NCBI GenBank assembly: GCA_944321165.1
Contig: CALUKE010000004.1
Location: forward strand, 248,001 to 312,000
Origin: an uncultured Odoribacter sp.
GTDB lineage: Bacteria; Bacteroidota; Bacteroidia; Bacteroidales; Marinifilaceae
Reading direction: 5' to 3'
DNA: 64,000 nt
Numbering within the stretch: position 1 is the first letter of the stretch; each line of letters begins with the position of its first letter. Positions 43,173 through 52,370 of this stretch are shown here, in pieces. The position numbers and the translations under genes are program-made. The notes under the pieces were generated by a model. The model was not told where the DNA came from. It was given only the letters and a program-made list of their open reading frames with translations, and searched no databases.

Positions 43173-46100
43173 TTAAAATGAAACCTGCATAGAAAAAGTA
43201 AACGTACGAGCAAAAGGATAAGTCAATCCTCTCTCCATTTTTACCGTTGAACAACGGAATACATCATTACCGATTAAAGACAATTTTAATCTGTCAATTG
43301 ACAGCTTTTTCAATAGTGCAGATGAAAAGTCATAAGATATATTTAAAGAAGACAAGGTTAAATAATTATTGTCCTCCACAAAACGTGACGTAGGCATAGT
43401 ACGCGTCTTATCATCTATCGCCTTAAAATAAGCCATATCACCAGGTTTTTGCCATCTTTGATACAACACTCGTTTATCTGCATTACGCTCAGGATCAACA
43501 TTCTCAACTTTATCCACAAGAGTTTGATTATAAATTTGTCCACCCAAACTATAAGAAAAATAAGCATTTAAAGATATATTCTTATAATACAATACAGTTC
43601 CAAAATTTCCTCTCACTTTAGGATCTTTGCAACCAATCGGTTTATAATTATCAACACTCCAATTCGTCACCTTTCTATTATCCAGATCCAAAAATATCTC
43701 TTTCCCCGTACTGGGATCTATCCCCAAAGATTCATTTACCCAAATCGTATTAATAGAAAGCCCTTCTTGATATCTCACAACCGGTTTTTTATTTCCTTCT
43801 TCTGTTGTATTTTTATCCTGAAGGTCATTATATGCCAACAACGCATCATTCATCTTCAACAATTTATTTCTATTATAAACAAGATTAAAAAATAAATCCC
43901 AACGAACAGCCTTTTCTGGATTATTGATAACAGTCCCTTTCAAATTTAATTCTAAACCTGAATTTTTAACTTCTCCCAAATTCTCTTTGTAAGAAGAGAA
44001 TCCAATGGAAGGTGCCAAATTCACATCAATCAATACATCTTTAGATATATCAGAATAAATATTAAGATATCCAGTCAGCCTTTTATTCAATAATTCAAAA
44101 TCCACTCCGACATTCCGTTTTTCCGTACGTTGCCATTTCAAATCAGTATTTCCCATTCCTTTAATCAACGAACCTAAAGAAGTATCGTAAGAAATTCCTT
44201 GAATCAAAGCATCATTATAAGAATAAATTGTCATTGCTTGAAATGGATAAAAATTAGTACCTCCTGTTATTCCCCAAGAAGCTCTTAATTTTAATTGCTG
44301 AAAAAAAGTTGTATTATCCTTTATCCATTTTTCATTATGAAGGTTCCAACCTAGACCAACAGAACCAAATGTTCCCCATCGTTTATCCGCACCAAAAATA
44401 GAAGATGCATCACTACGCACAGAAGCATCCAATAAATAACGATCATCATAACTGTAATTGACATTTGCAGCCAAACCTATCAATCTAGATAATTCATAAT
44501 CTCCTATTGGACGATCTCCTTCTGCATATTGCATCCCCATTCCTATATGATCCATTTCTGAATTTGGATAATTGTATGCAGCCGTAGTAAAAACATCTGT
44601 TTTTGTCTGACGAACATTATAAACACCGCCGGCATTAATAGCATGTTTCTCAAAAGTCTTAAAATAAGACAACACAACATTAATGTCATATGAAAAATTA
44701 TTTTGCACTCGCTTGGTGTATGAACCTTTGATTTCCTCATCATTAAAAGAGGTATGTTCTGCAGGTAAAAATAAATCTGAACAATAATCCTTGTCATTTA
44801 AGGATAATTGACCTTTTAGCAATAAACCTGATATTATATTCCATTCGACAGAAAAATTATTAATAAAATTCTTATATTTCCCTCTATCTTTAGTTCCTAA
44901 TGTCGAATTGTATACAGGATTGGGCTCTGACAAAGCACTCCCAATCCCTTCTATACCCATCATATTTTTCAAGACATCTCCATTTTCATCATAAGGAGAA
45001 AAATAAGGATTTGCATAAGTATATTCACTAAAACTCCCATAAGAAGAATTTAACTCACTTACCTGATCATAAGTCAAATAATTCATAAAACGTAATTTCT
45101 CCGTATTATATTGGAACTTCATTCCAATTCCTATCTTTTTACGCCCAGATTCCAACATCACACCGTTTTTATCAGAATAATTCAAATCAAATCCATAACG
45201 GAAACTGCTACTTCCTCCTTCTACAAAAAGAGTATGTTTATGAGCAAATCCAACATCACGGGTCGGTATTTTCAACCAATCTGTATTCACACCCGATCTA
45301 ATCAAAGCCAACTTAGCATTATATTCGTCTTTAAATCTATCATTACCACTCAAATAACTCTCATCAAACAAACCAGCTTTATCTTCATAAGCCAATTTTT
45401 CTTCCGCATTCATCAAATTATAATCGCTTAAATCAGCAACCTCAAAATCCATTCCCAATGTATAAGATATATTCAATTTTCCTTCTTTAGGACGTACTGT
45501 TTCTATAACCACAACACCATTAGCAGCTCTTGAGCCATAAATAGCTGTCGCCGCAGCATCTTTTAAAACAGTAACATTTGCTATCCTATTTGGATCCAAA
45601 TCAAATATTTTTTCTACCGAAACTTCAAAACCATCCAAAAGGAATGTCGGTGTGTTTGGATTATTTTTATATTCAGACTCTAAACTTCCAGGACCTCTTA
45701 TCTGAAAAGCAGGAACCGTATTCGGATCACTGCCCATTTCCAAATTCTCAATCAACTGAAAAGACGGGTCAACTATAGACAATGCATTTAAGATATTCTG
45801 CCCTGATATCTCACGCAATTGTTCACCTTTAAAGGAAGTTGCCACTCCTGTATAACTTTCCCGTTTCCTGTTAAAATATCCTGTCACGACAACTTCATCC
45901 ATTTCAGCAATCTTATCAACCATCATCACATTTATAACCTTTTGTCCTACATACATTACTTCTTTTGTTTCCATTCCAATAAACGAAAAAAGTAAAGAAC
46001 AATTGTCTATTTGTGGTAAAGTCATCGAATACTTACCGTCAGTATCTGTTACCGTACCTATACTCATACCTTTAAGCATAACAGTAACTCCGGGCAGTGG

Positions 46101-46526
46101 ATAACCTTTTTCATCTACAACTGTTCCCTCTACCTTCATTAAAGAGACATTCGCCTTTTCTCTAGAAATCACAAGTATCCTATTCTTCTCCAGCACATAG
46201 TCATAGGGACTGTCTTTAAACAAAGCATCCAAAGCTTCTTTCACAGTAACGTCCTTCACCTGTAAAGTGAACCGTCGGTTTTTATCAATCTTACCGCTAC
46301 TTTGAAAACCGTAATCCAATCCAGTTTGTTTATTGATATTCATCAGAATACGTTCTAAAGTAGCATCTTGCATAGAGATAGTCACCCGTTTTTGAAGGTT
46401 TTCAAAAACACAATAGGATTCTGCACAAGTTGTTTTCGGAAGAATTACAGATACAATAGCCGCCAAAAACAAACACAAAAGAATTTTTTTACGGTAAACA
46501 TACCGCTTACACCATTTTTTTTGCAT
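43173..46526 (-). CDS. locus 3 SusC/RagA TonB-linked transporter with STN domain
   Basis: This 1117-residue receptor starts MQKKWCKRYVYRKKILLCLFLAAI, a normal signal region; the longer frame to 46601 adds 25 residues with no signal character. The STN domain lies at about 45-110 (ISMQDATLERILMNINKQTGLDYGF), then a carboxypeptidase-regulatory-like domain (VEGTVVDEKGYPLPGVTVML). The plug has DEVVVTGYFNRKRESYTGV and VTVLKDAAATAIYGSRAANGVVVIET, and the barrel ends FTFSMQVSF. It matches the locus 1 receptor (RKKESFTG, QNLLQSLKTLDPSF versus QNILNALSIVDPSF) much better than the locus 2 receptor. It imports a ligand and signals through FecR. Confidence 0.94.
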   Translation of the reverse strand: MQKKWCKRYVYRKKILLCLFLAAIVSVILPKTTCAESYCVFENLQKRVTISMQDATLERILMNINKQTGLDYGFQSSGKIDKNRRFTLQVKDVTVKEALDALFKDSPYDYVLEKNRILVISREKANVSLMKVEGTVVDEKGYPLPGVTVMLKGMSIGTVTDTDGKYSMTLPQIDNCSLLFSFIGMETKEVMYVGQKVINVMMVDKIAEMDEVVVTGYFNRKRESYTGVATSFKGEQLREISGQNILNALSIVDPSFQLIENLEMGSDPNTVPAFQIRGPGSLESEYKNNPNTPTFLLDGFEVSVEKIFDLDPNRIANVTVLKDAAATAIYGSRAANGVVVIETVRPKEGKLNISYTLGMDFEVADLSDYNLMNAEEKLAYEDKAGLFDESYLSGNDRFKDEYNAKLALIRSGVNTDWLKIPTRDVGFAHKHTLFVEGGSSSFRYGFDLNYSDKNGVMLESGRKKIGIGMKFQYNTEKLRFMNYLTYDQVSELNSSYGSFSEYTYANPYFSPYDENGDVLKNMMGIEGIGSALSEPNPVYNSTLGTKDRGKYKNFINNFSVEWNIISGLLLKGQLSLNDKDYCSDLFLPAEHTSFNDEEIKGSYTKRVQNNFSYDINVVLSYFKTFEKHAINAGGVYNVRQTKTDVFTTAAYNYPNSEMDHIGMGMQYAEGDRPIGDYELSRLIGLAANVNYSYDDRYLLDASVRSDASSIFGADKRWGTFGSVGLGWNLHNEKWIKDNTTFFQQLKLRASWGITGGTNFYPFQAMTIYSYNDALIQGISYDTSLGSLIKGMGNTDLKWQRTEKRNVGVDFELLNKRLTGYLNIYSDISKDVLIDVNLAPSIGFSSYKENLGEVKNSGLELNLKGTVINNPEKAVRWDLFFNLVYNRNKLLKMNDALLAYNDLQDKNTTEEGNKKPVVRYQEGLSINTIWVNESLGIDPSTGKEIFLDLDNRKVTNWSVDNYKPIGCKDPKVRGNFGTVLYYKNISLNAYFSYSLGGQIYNQTLVDKVENVDPERNADKRVLYQRWQKPGDMAYFKAIDDKTRTMPTSRFVEDNNYLTLSSLNISYDFSSALLKKLSIDRLKLSLIGNDVFRCSTVKMERGLTYPFARTFTFSMQVSF

Positions 46527-46613
46527 AGATTTGTAAATGATTTTAGTACTATAGTTTATAGTTAGATGTTTTTCGTTAAAGGTCCAATAAAACGAAAGCA
46601 TCTGATTGTAGGG

Positions 46614-46640
46614 AAATTATCCTGCCTGGCAGGATAATTT
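46614..46640 (-). promoter_or_regulatory. stem-loop immediately after the fecR stop codon, locus 3
   Basis: AAATTATCCTGCC (46614-46626), one T, and GGCAGGATAATTT (46628-46640) make a perfect 13-bp inverted repeat. In RNA the loop would open to about five bases. On the minus strand it begins one base after the fecR stop (46644-46642). CCCTACAATC follows, with no U-run, so efficient termination is not expected. Confidence 0.65.
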
Positions 46641-46641
46641 T

Positions 46642-47697
46642 CTATTTTACATCTTTCTTCTCTATCGTATTCACCTCCTTCTTTTTCATAAGTTTACAAT
46701 TGGTCATAGATTCTATAAAGTCCATCGCCTCATCTACAGGAGTCGTCTTGCTCAAATTCATGGTCAGACGGACAGTGGAAACATCTGAATCCGTCACAAG
46801 TTCCACACCGTACCACACCGACAAATCTTTTAGAATCAAATCCAAGGGTTTATCGCTATAACGAAACACGCCTTCCAGCCACGCGGTAGCATATTGCGTA
46901 TCCACCTCACAAACCTGCACACTTCCAGAAGATGCATCGTAAGAAACCTGCTCTCCCGGCACAATACGGATTTCCTCCCGGTCTGGAGAACGGAATCCGA
47001 TGCTTCCCTCCACCAGGACTGTTTCCAACAGATTATTCTGCTGCTTCACATTAAAGCATGTACCGTAAACTCGGATACCGGTTTGAGCCACATGTACCTC
47101 AAAAGGCTTTGCATTCTTTGCCACTTGGAAATAGGCCTCGCCTTCCAGAAAAACTTCACGCACAGATCCAAGAAAATTCACCGGATATTTCAAACGGCTA
47201 CCGGCATTCAAAGTAACTACCGATCCATCAGACAGTTGAACAACATAAGTATGAGCGGCAGGAATGACAAGCATATTGTATTCCATACTCTGATTCTTCA
47301 AATTTTCAGCCAACACTGCTGTATCATAAACAATATGCTGCGCCTCCAAGGTCAAATATCCCAGACGTCTCACAGTATCCTGCACTTCAGTATCCAAAAT
47401 CACACTATGTCCATCGGACAAAATCAAAGTAGGTTCCGTAATTACTATATCCTGATTCATTTGTCTGGTCAATGAAGTCTGATGCGATTGGTCATCCCTC
47501 TCTACAAACCAATACAAAGTGACACCCAACAACAACATTACAGAAGCCGCAATACCGCGACTATATCGCAGCATTCTACTACGCATCCGCAAATGCCTAA
47601 TCCGCCTGTCAAAACGCACCCCGGCAGCCTCTACCTCCTCATCAGAAGGTATTCGCACTGAATCCATCCATTTCTCTATATCCTGCTCTGTTTTCAT
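46642..47697 (-). CDS. locus 3 FecR-family anti-sigma factor
   Basis: This 351-residue protein has a short cytoplasmic part with basic clusters (RFDRRIRHLRMRSRML), then a membrane helix at about 48-65 (GIAASVMLLLGVTLYWFV). The periplasmic FecR domain has AHTYVVQLSDGSVVTLNAGSRL and FLEGEAYFQVAK, and a DUF4974-like end carries YSDKPLDLILKDLSVWYGV. I use the ATG at 47697; the open frame continues 40 codons upstream to 47817, but that part has a non-protein-like composition and overlaps the divergent sigma gene. Its sigma partner is encoded on the opposite strand, unlike in loci 1 and 2. Confidence 0.92.
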   Translation of the reverse strand: MKTEQDIEKWMDSVRIPSDEEVEAAGVRFDRRIRHLRMRSRMLRYSRGIAASVMLLLGVTLYWFVERDDQSHQTSLTRQMNQDIVITEPTLILSDGHSVILDTEVQDTVRRLGYLTLEAQHIVYDTAVLAENLKNQSMEYNMLVIPAAHTYVVQLSDGSVVTLNAGSRLKYPVNFLGSVREVFLEGEAYFQVAKNAKPFEVHVAQTGIRVYGTCFNVKQQNNLLETVLVEGSIGFRSPDREEIRIVPGEQVSYDASSGSVQVCEVDTQYATAWLEGVFRYSDKPLDLILKDLSVWYGVELVTDSDVSTVRLTMNLSKTTPVDEAMDFIESMTNCKLMKKKEVNTIEKKDVK

Positions 47698-47778
47698 AAA
47701 TTTTCCATTAACTACATCTATAAATAAACTGAAAATTGAAAAACTACTTGAAAAATCCCTTTTTTTTATAAAAAAATC

Positions 47779-47786
47779 TACTTTTG
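47779..47786 (+). promoter_or_regulatory. -7 box of the divergent locus 3 sigma gene
   Basis: TACTTTTG fits TAnnTTTG and ends 15 nt before the ATG at 47802. The expected start of transcription, about 47792, leaves a leader of about 10 nt. No clear TTTG is seen 19-21 nt upstream. This position also rules out the in-frame TTG at 47784 as a start codon. Confidence 0.45.
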
Positions 47787-47801
47787 TACAAACAGCACGA
47801 C

Positions 47802-48347
47802 ATGACACCACAGACAAATTATAATGAAAAAGAATTGTTGAAATCTTTTAATAACAGGGATGAAAAAGCATTCAGTGTCATTTTCCGCATGTTGTACAAA
47901 GAATTATTCTTATATTCATCGCGTCTTTTTTCTTCCTTGAACCTTTCTCCCGAAGATGCCATCCAAGACGTTTTTATAGATATATGGTCGCGCACCTCTG
48001 TTCAGTTTCCTTCACTGAATCACATCAAATCTTTCTGTTTAGTAGCTTTAAAAAACACTTACAAAAACAAAATCAAACATTTAAATTATCAAGAATATTT
48101 CAAAACTGAAATGAAAGTGAAATACAAATCCTCTCAAAACTTGGAAGAAGCCGATCAATATCATTCTCTATATGAAGCACTCCAATTATTACCAAAAGAT
48201 CTCGCTCAAATCATCCGGATGTATCTCGAAGGTTGGAAACCAGAAGAAATAGCCCAAAAACTGGGCATCGCTCTACAAACTGTTTATAATCGACGTCGAG
48301 AAGCTATCATAAAATTATTAAAAATCATAAATACATCCGACAGATAA
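47802..48347 (+). CDS. locus 3 ECF RNA polymerase sigma factor
   Basis: This 181-residue ECF sigma factor has region 2 with PEDAIQDVFIDIWSR (about 48-62). Region 4 has LPKDLAQIIRMYLEGWKPEEIAQKLGIALQTVYNRR, whose helix-turn-helix differs from the GVSVNTV/GISKNTV type of loci 1 and 2. The start is the ATG at 47802; an in-frame TTG at 47784 lies within the presumed promoter. It is transcribed away from fecR and towards dnaE, a rearranged order. The separate promoter means sigma and anti-sigma are not produced from one transcript. Confidence 0.9.
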   Translation: MTPQTNYNEKELLKSFNNRDEKAFSVIFRMLYKELFLYSSRLFSSLNLSPEDAIQDVFIDIWSRTSVQFPSLNHIKSFCLVALKNTYKNKIKHLNYQEYFKTEMKVKYKSSQNLEEADQYHSLYEALQLLPKDLAQIIRMYLEGWKPEEIAQKLGIALQTVYNRRREAIIKLLKIINTSDR

Positions 48348-48408
48348 AAACAAAAACACATTTACCTCCAAAAGTTTACAACAAAAATTGAAAAAGTAGC
48401 TCCGGGCA

Positions 48409-48440
48409 TTTGAAAGAGCCGCCGGATAGTTTTATATTTG
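48409..48440 (+). promoter_or_regulatory. dnaE promoter
   Basis: TTTG (48409-48412), a 20-nt spacer and TATATTTG (48433-48440) match the Bacteroidetes primary-sigma consensus at both boxes. Transcription from about 48446 leaves a 30-nt leader to the ATG at 48478. Confidence 0.75.
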
Positions 48441-48477
48441 TTGTTTGATTTCGAATGCCATTAAACATGCTATTATA

Positions 48478-51400
48478 ATGAAATTCACACACTTCCACGT
48501 ACATTCACAATATTCCATCCTGGACGGTGCGGCAAGCATTCCGGGACTAATCGACAAGGCCAAAGCCGACGGCATGACGGCTCTGGCCCTGACAGACCAC
48601 GGCAACATGTTCGGCATCAAACTGTTTTATGATACCTGCAAACAGAAAGGCATCAAGCCGATTTTAGGCTGCGAAGCCTATGTCGCCCGAGTATCTCTAT
48701 ACGACAAGGAAAAACCGATCGACCGTTCGGGCGAACACCTGATCATTTTGGCCAAGAATCAGACCGGTTACCACAATCTCATCAAGCTTTGCTCGACGGC
48801 TTACTGCGATGGGTTTTACTACCGTCCCCGCATCGATAAAAAGGAACTGGAAAAACACCACGAAGGTCTGATCATTTCTTCCGCTTGTTTAGGTGGAGAG
48901 ATCGACCAGAAAATCATGGCCGGCGACCTGACTGGAGCCGAGGAGGCCGCCTTGTGGTACAAAGGATTGTTCGGAGAAGACTATTACCTCGAGGTGATGC
49001 GTCATCCGACCAACGACCCCAAACAAAAGGCCGATGTTTACGATAACCAGCAACGATGCATTCAGGAAAAAATCAAAATGGCCAAGAAATTGGGTATCAA
49101 GTTGATCGCCACAAACGATGTCCACTTTCTGAACGAAGAAGATGCCGAAGCCCATGATCTGCTGATCTGCCTGAATACGCGGAAAGACATAGACGACCCG
49201 ACCCGAATGCGATACACCCGACAGGAGTGGTTCAAAACCACCCAGGAAATGATCGACCTGTTCCCGGATCTGCCCGAGGCCATCGAAAATACCCAGGAGA
49301 TCACCGATAAAGTGGAGGAATACCAGCTGGATTCCGATCCGCTGATGCCGGTCTTCCCGATTCCGCAGGAGGTCGGTACCGAAGAAGAATATCGGCAAAA
49401 ATACAGCCGGGAAGATCTTTTCCATGAATTCACCCGGGATGAAAAAGGCCGGGTAGTACTGAGCGAAGAAGAGGCCAACAAAAAAATCAAAAAACTGGGG
49501 GGATACGACCGTCTGTATCGGATCAAATTGGAAGCCGATTATTTGAAAGAGCTGACCATGAAAGGGGTGGTAAAACGCTACGGTGAAAATCCGTCGCCCG
49601 AAATCATGGAACGTATTCTATTCGAACTCCACATCATGAAAACCATGGGTTTTCCGGGTTATTTCTTGATTGTACAGGATTTTATCCAGGCTGCTCGTGA
49701 AATGGGGGTCATTGTAGGACCGGGACGAGGATCGGCGGCAGGCAGTGCCGTCGCCTATTGCCTGGGAATCACCAATATCGACCCGATCAAATACGATTTG
49801 CTGTTTGAACGTTTTCTGAATCCCGACCGTATTTCTCTGCCGGATATCGACGTCGACTTCGATGACGACGGCCGTCAGCGTGTATTGGAATGGGTTACTC
49901 AAAAATACGGTGCCGACAAAGTCGCCCACATCGTGACTTTCGGCAGTATGGCCGCCAAAATGGCCATCAAAGACGTGGCCCGGGTATTGAAACTGGAGCT
50001 GTCCGAGGCCAACCGACTGGCAAAAATGGTTCCGGAAGCGCCTAAAATGACATTGAAAAAAGCCTATAAGGAAAATCCGGACCTCGAAAAGGAAAAACAT
50101 TCCAGCAATCCCGTCATCGCAAAAACCATCCAGTTTGCAGAAACCCTCGAAGGATCTGTCCGCCAGACCGGCGTACATGCCTGCGGAATCCTGATTAGCC
50201 GGGACCCGCTGACCGAACATATTCCCATCATGCCCACTGAAGGTGAAAGTCTGATGACCACCCAATACGACGGACATTTCGTGGAACCGATCGGTCTGAT
50301 CAAGATGGACTTTCTCGGTCTGCGAACGCTGTCGATCATTAAGACCTGTCTGGAAAATATCAAAAAATCCAAGCATCTCACCCTGGACGAAAACCAGATT
50401 CCTCTGGACGATGAAGAGACTTTCAAGCTCTTTACCCGAGGCGAAACCACCGGTCTGTTCCAGTTCGAGTCGCCCGGTATGAAAAAACACCTGCGGGCCC
50501 TCCAGCCCAACCGTTTCGAGGACCTGGTAGCCATGAATGCCTTGTACCGACCGGGCCCTATGGAATACATTCCCTCTTTCATCCGAAGAAAACACGGAGA
50601 AGAACCCATCGAATACGACCATCCGATGATGGAGCCTTATCTGAAAGACACTTACGGTATCACCGTATATCAGGAACAGGTGATGCTTCAATCCCGGGCT
50701 TTGGGACAATTCACGCGGGGTGAATCGGATACCCTGCGGAAGGCTATGGGTAAAAAGAAATTCGAACTGCTGGCCGAATTGAAAGGAAAATTCGTAGAAG
50801 GGTGTAAGAACAATCCGGATTTTGTCAAAGGGGCCAAGGAAAAGGGGAAAGATGTCGAAGAGATTGTCAACAAAATCTGGGGCGACTGGGAAGCATTCGC
50901 CTCTTATGCCTTCAACAAATCGCATTCCGTTTGCTATGCCTACATCGCTTACCAGACCGGCTACCTGAAAGCCCACTACCCGGCAGAATTCATGGCGGCC
51001 AACTTGAGCAACAACCTGTCGGATATTTCCAAAGTGACGGTATTTATGGATGAATGCAAGCGCATGGGATTGAATGTACTGGCACCGGACGTCAACGAAT
51101 CGTACAATGACTTCACCGTCAACAGCCACGGCCAGATCCGTTTCGGCATGGCTGCCATCAAAGGGGTCGGCGAAGCGGCGGTCGAAAAAATCATCGAAGA
51201 GCGGGAAAAAAACGGACCGTACAAGGACGTATACGACTTTTTCGAACGCATCGACTACAAAGCCGTTAATAAGAAAACTCTGGAAAACCTGATCACTGCC
51301 GGCGGACTGGACAGTTTCGGTTTCCACCGCGCCCAATATTTCCGTCTGGTGGATGCCAACACCAACATATTGGACACCCTGGTCAACTACGGACAGAAAA

Positions 51401-52242
51401 ACCAGCAGGAAGCCATGAGTTTGCAAACAACCCTGTTCGGAGCCATCGAGGGATTCGAGGTCAGCAAGCCTCCGATTCCTGACTGCGAACCCTGGCATGA
51501 TTACGAGAAATCCAGGAAGGAGAAAGAGCTGATCGGTATTTATCTGACCTCTCATCCGCTAGATCCCTATAAACTGGAAATGCAACTGCTGTGTACTCCA
51601 GTCGATGAAATCAACTCCAACCTGGCCTCTTTTAAAGGCAAAGAAATCAATATTGCCGGCATCATCGCGGCCAAACGCGAAGGGAAGACCAAAACAGGCA
51701 AGGATTTCGGCATTCTCACCCTGGAAGACTACAGCGGTACTTTCGAACTGGCCTTTTTTGGAAAAGATTATACAGACTACCGGCAATATTTCATCAACGA
51801 GACCGCCATATTCGTCAAAGGGAAAGTGGGTCCCAAATGGGGAAAGGAGGGCAATGAACTGACCTTTAGTATCCAGAAAGTCGGTCTGCTGGAAAGCTTG
51901 ACTGAAAATGCCATCCGCTCCATCACCCTGCAGGTAGACATTGAAAAGCTGACCCTGGAGACTGTCACAGAAATACATGAACTGTTCACGACGGACGTCA
52001 CCAGCGAAAGTTACAAAGAGGCGCAGCAGAAAGCACTCGAACAGAAAAAACAGAAAGGAAATTCCCCGGAAGATTATGAGGAAGCAGCAGAAACGGCACA
52101 AGACATTCCGCTAAACTTTATGCTGTTCGACCGGCAGGGAAACAGCGTGAAAATGTTTTCCCGGACCTGCAAGATCCGAAAATCCAGGGAATTGTACGAA
52201 TATTTCGAAAACAACGAGGCAATTAAAATGAAAATCAATTGA
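48478..52242 (+). CDS. dnaE: DNA polymerase III alpha subunit
   Basis: This 1254-residue replicative polymerase starts MKFTHFHVHSQYSILDGA, the PHP domain with its metal-binding His residues. The palm domain holds the catalytic Asp residues in LPDIDVDFDDDGRQRV (about 460). Finger motifs (VRQTGVHACGILIS; PGPMEYIPSF), a helix-hairpin-helix segment and an OB fold near 1040-1110 (EINIAGIIAAKREGKTKTGKDFGILTLED) follow. It is the catalytic core of the chromosomal replicase. An in-frame TTG at 48445 falls almost at the transcription start and is discarded. trxA follows on the same strand after 128 nt. Confidence 0.98.
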   Translation: MKFTHFHVHSQYSILDGAASIPGLIDKAKADGMTALALTDHGNMFGIKLFYDTCKQKGIKPILGCEAYVARVSLYDKEKPIDRSGEHLIILAKNQTGYHNLIKLCSTAYCDGFYYRPRIDKKELEKHHEGLIISSACLGGEIDQKIMAGDLTGAEEAALWYKGLFGEDYYLEVMRHPTNDPKQKADVYDNQQRCIQEKIKMAKKLGIKLIATNDVHFLNEEDAEAHDLLICLNTRKDIDDPTRMRYTRQEWFKTTQEMIDLFPDLPEAIENTQEITDKVEEYQLDSDPLMPVFPIPQEVGTEEEYRQKYSREDLFHEFTRDEKGRVVLSEEEANKKIKKLGGYDRLYRIKLEADYLKELTMKGVVKRYGENPSPEIMERILFELHIMKTMGFPGYFLIVQDFIQAAREMGVIVGPGRGSAAGSAVAYCLGITNIDPIKYDLLFERFLNPDRISLPDIDVDFDDDGRQRVLEWVTQKYGADKVAHIVTFGSMAAKMAIKDVARVLKLELSEANRLAKMVPEAPKMTLKKAYKENPDLEKEKHSSNPVIAKTIQFAETLEGSVRQTGVHACGILISRDPLTEHIPIMPTEGESLMTTQYDGHFVEPIGLIKMDFLGLRTLSIIKTCLENIKKSKHLTLDENQIPLDDEETFKLFTRGETTGLFQFESPGMKKHLRALQPNRFEDLVAMNALYRPGPMEYIPSFIRRKHGEEPIEYDHPMMEPYLKDTYGITVYQEQVMLQSRALGQFTRGESDTLRKAMGKKKFELLAELKGKFVEGCKNNPDFVKGAKEKGKDVEEIVNKIWGDWEAFASYAFNKSHSVCYAYIAYQTGYLKAHYPAEFMAANLSNNLSDISKVTVFMDECKRMGLNVLAPDVNESYNDFTVNSHGQIRFGMAAIKGVGEAAVEKIIEEREKNGPYKDVYDFFERIDYKAVNKKTLENLITAGGLDSFGFHRAQYFRLVDANTNILDTLVNYGQKNQQEAMSLQTTLFGAIEGFEVSKPPIPDCEPWHDYEKSRKEKELIGIYLTSHPLDPYKLEMQLLCTPVDEINSNLASFKGKEINIAGIIAAKREGKTKTGKDFGILTLEDYSGTFELAFFGKDYTDYRQYFINETAIFVKGKVGPKWGKEGNELTFSIQKVGLLESLTENAIRSITLQVDIEKLTLETVTEIHELFTTDVTSESYKEAQQKALEQKKQKGNSPEDYEEAAETAQDIPLNFMLFDRQGNSVKMFSRTCKIRKSRELYEYFENNEAIKMKIN

Positions 52243-52296
52243 TCGAATCCATGCTATTTGGAATCGGTAAATTTTAACGTACTATTATAAAATGAG

Positions 52297-52329
52297 TGTG
52301 CCGTATACGATAAAATTGTTGTAACTTAG
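52297..52329 (+). promoter_or_regulatory. weak promoter candidate for trxA
   Basis: TGTG (52297-52300), a 21-nt spacer and TAACTTAG (52322-52329) resemble the two Bacteroidetes boxes with one mismatch in each. trxA begins 41 nt later. The 128-nt gap after dnaE holds no terminator hairpin that I can see. Confidence 0.35.
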
Positions 52330-52370
52330 CGGAGCAAAATGTAAATACCAACTTTTAAAAGAGAAATACT

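Noticed and set aside
46527..46601. 25-codon extension of the locus 3 SusC
   Set aside because: The ATG at 46526 gives a standard basic start and signal helix; the extension does not.
47698..47817. 40-codon extension of the locus 3 FecR
   Set aside because: It overlaps the divergent sigma gene and its promoter, and its composition is not protein-like.
49618..51555. 645-codon open frame antisense to dnaE
   Set aside because: It lies wholly inside dnaE, whose catalytic motifs are clear. The antisense translation has no domain, no ribosome site and a composition typical of a complementary frame.
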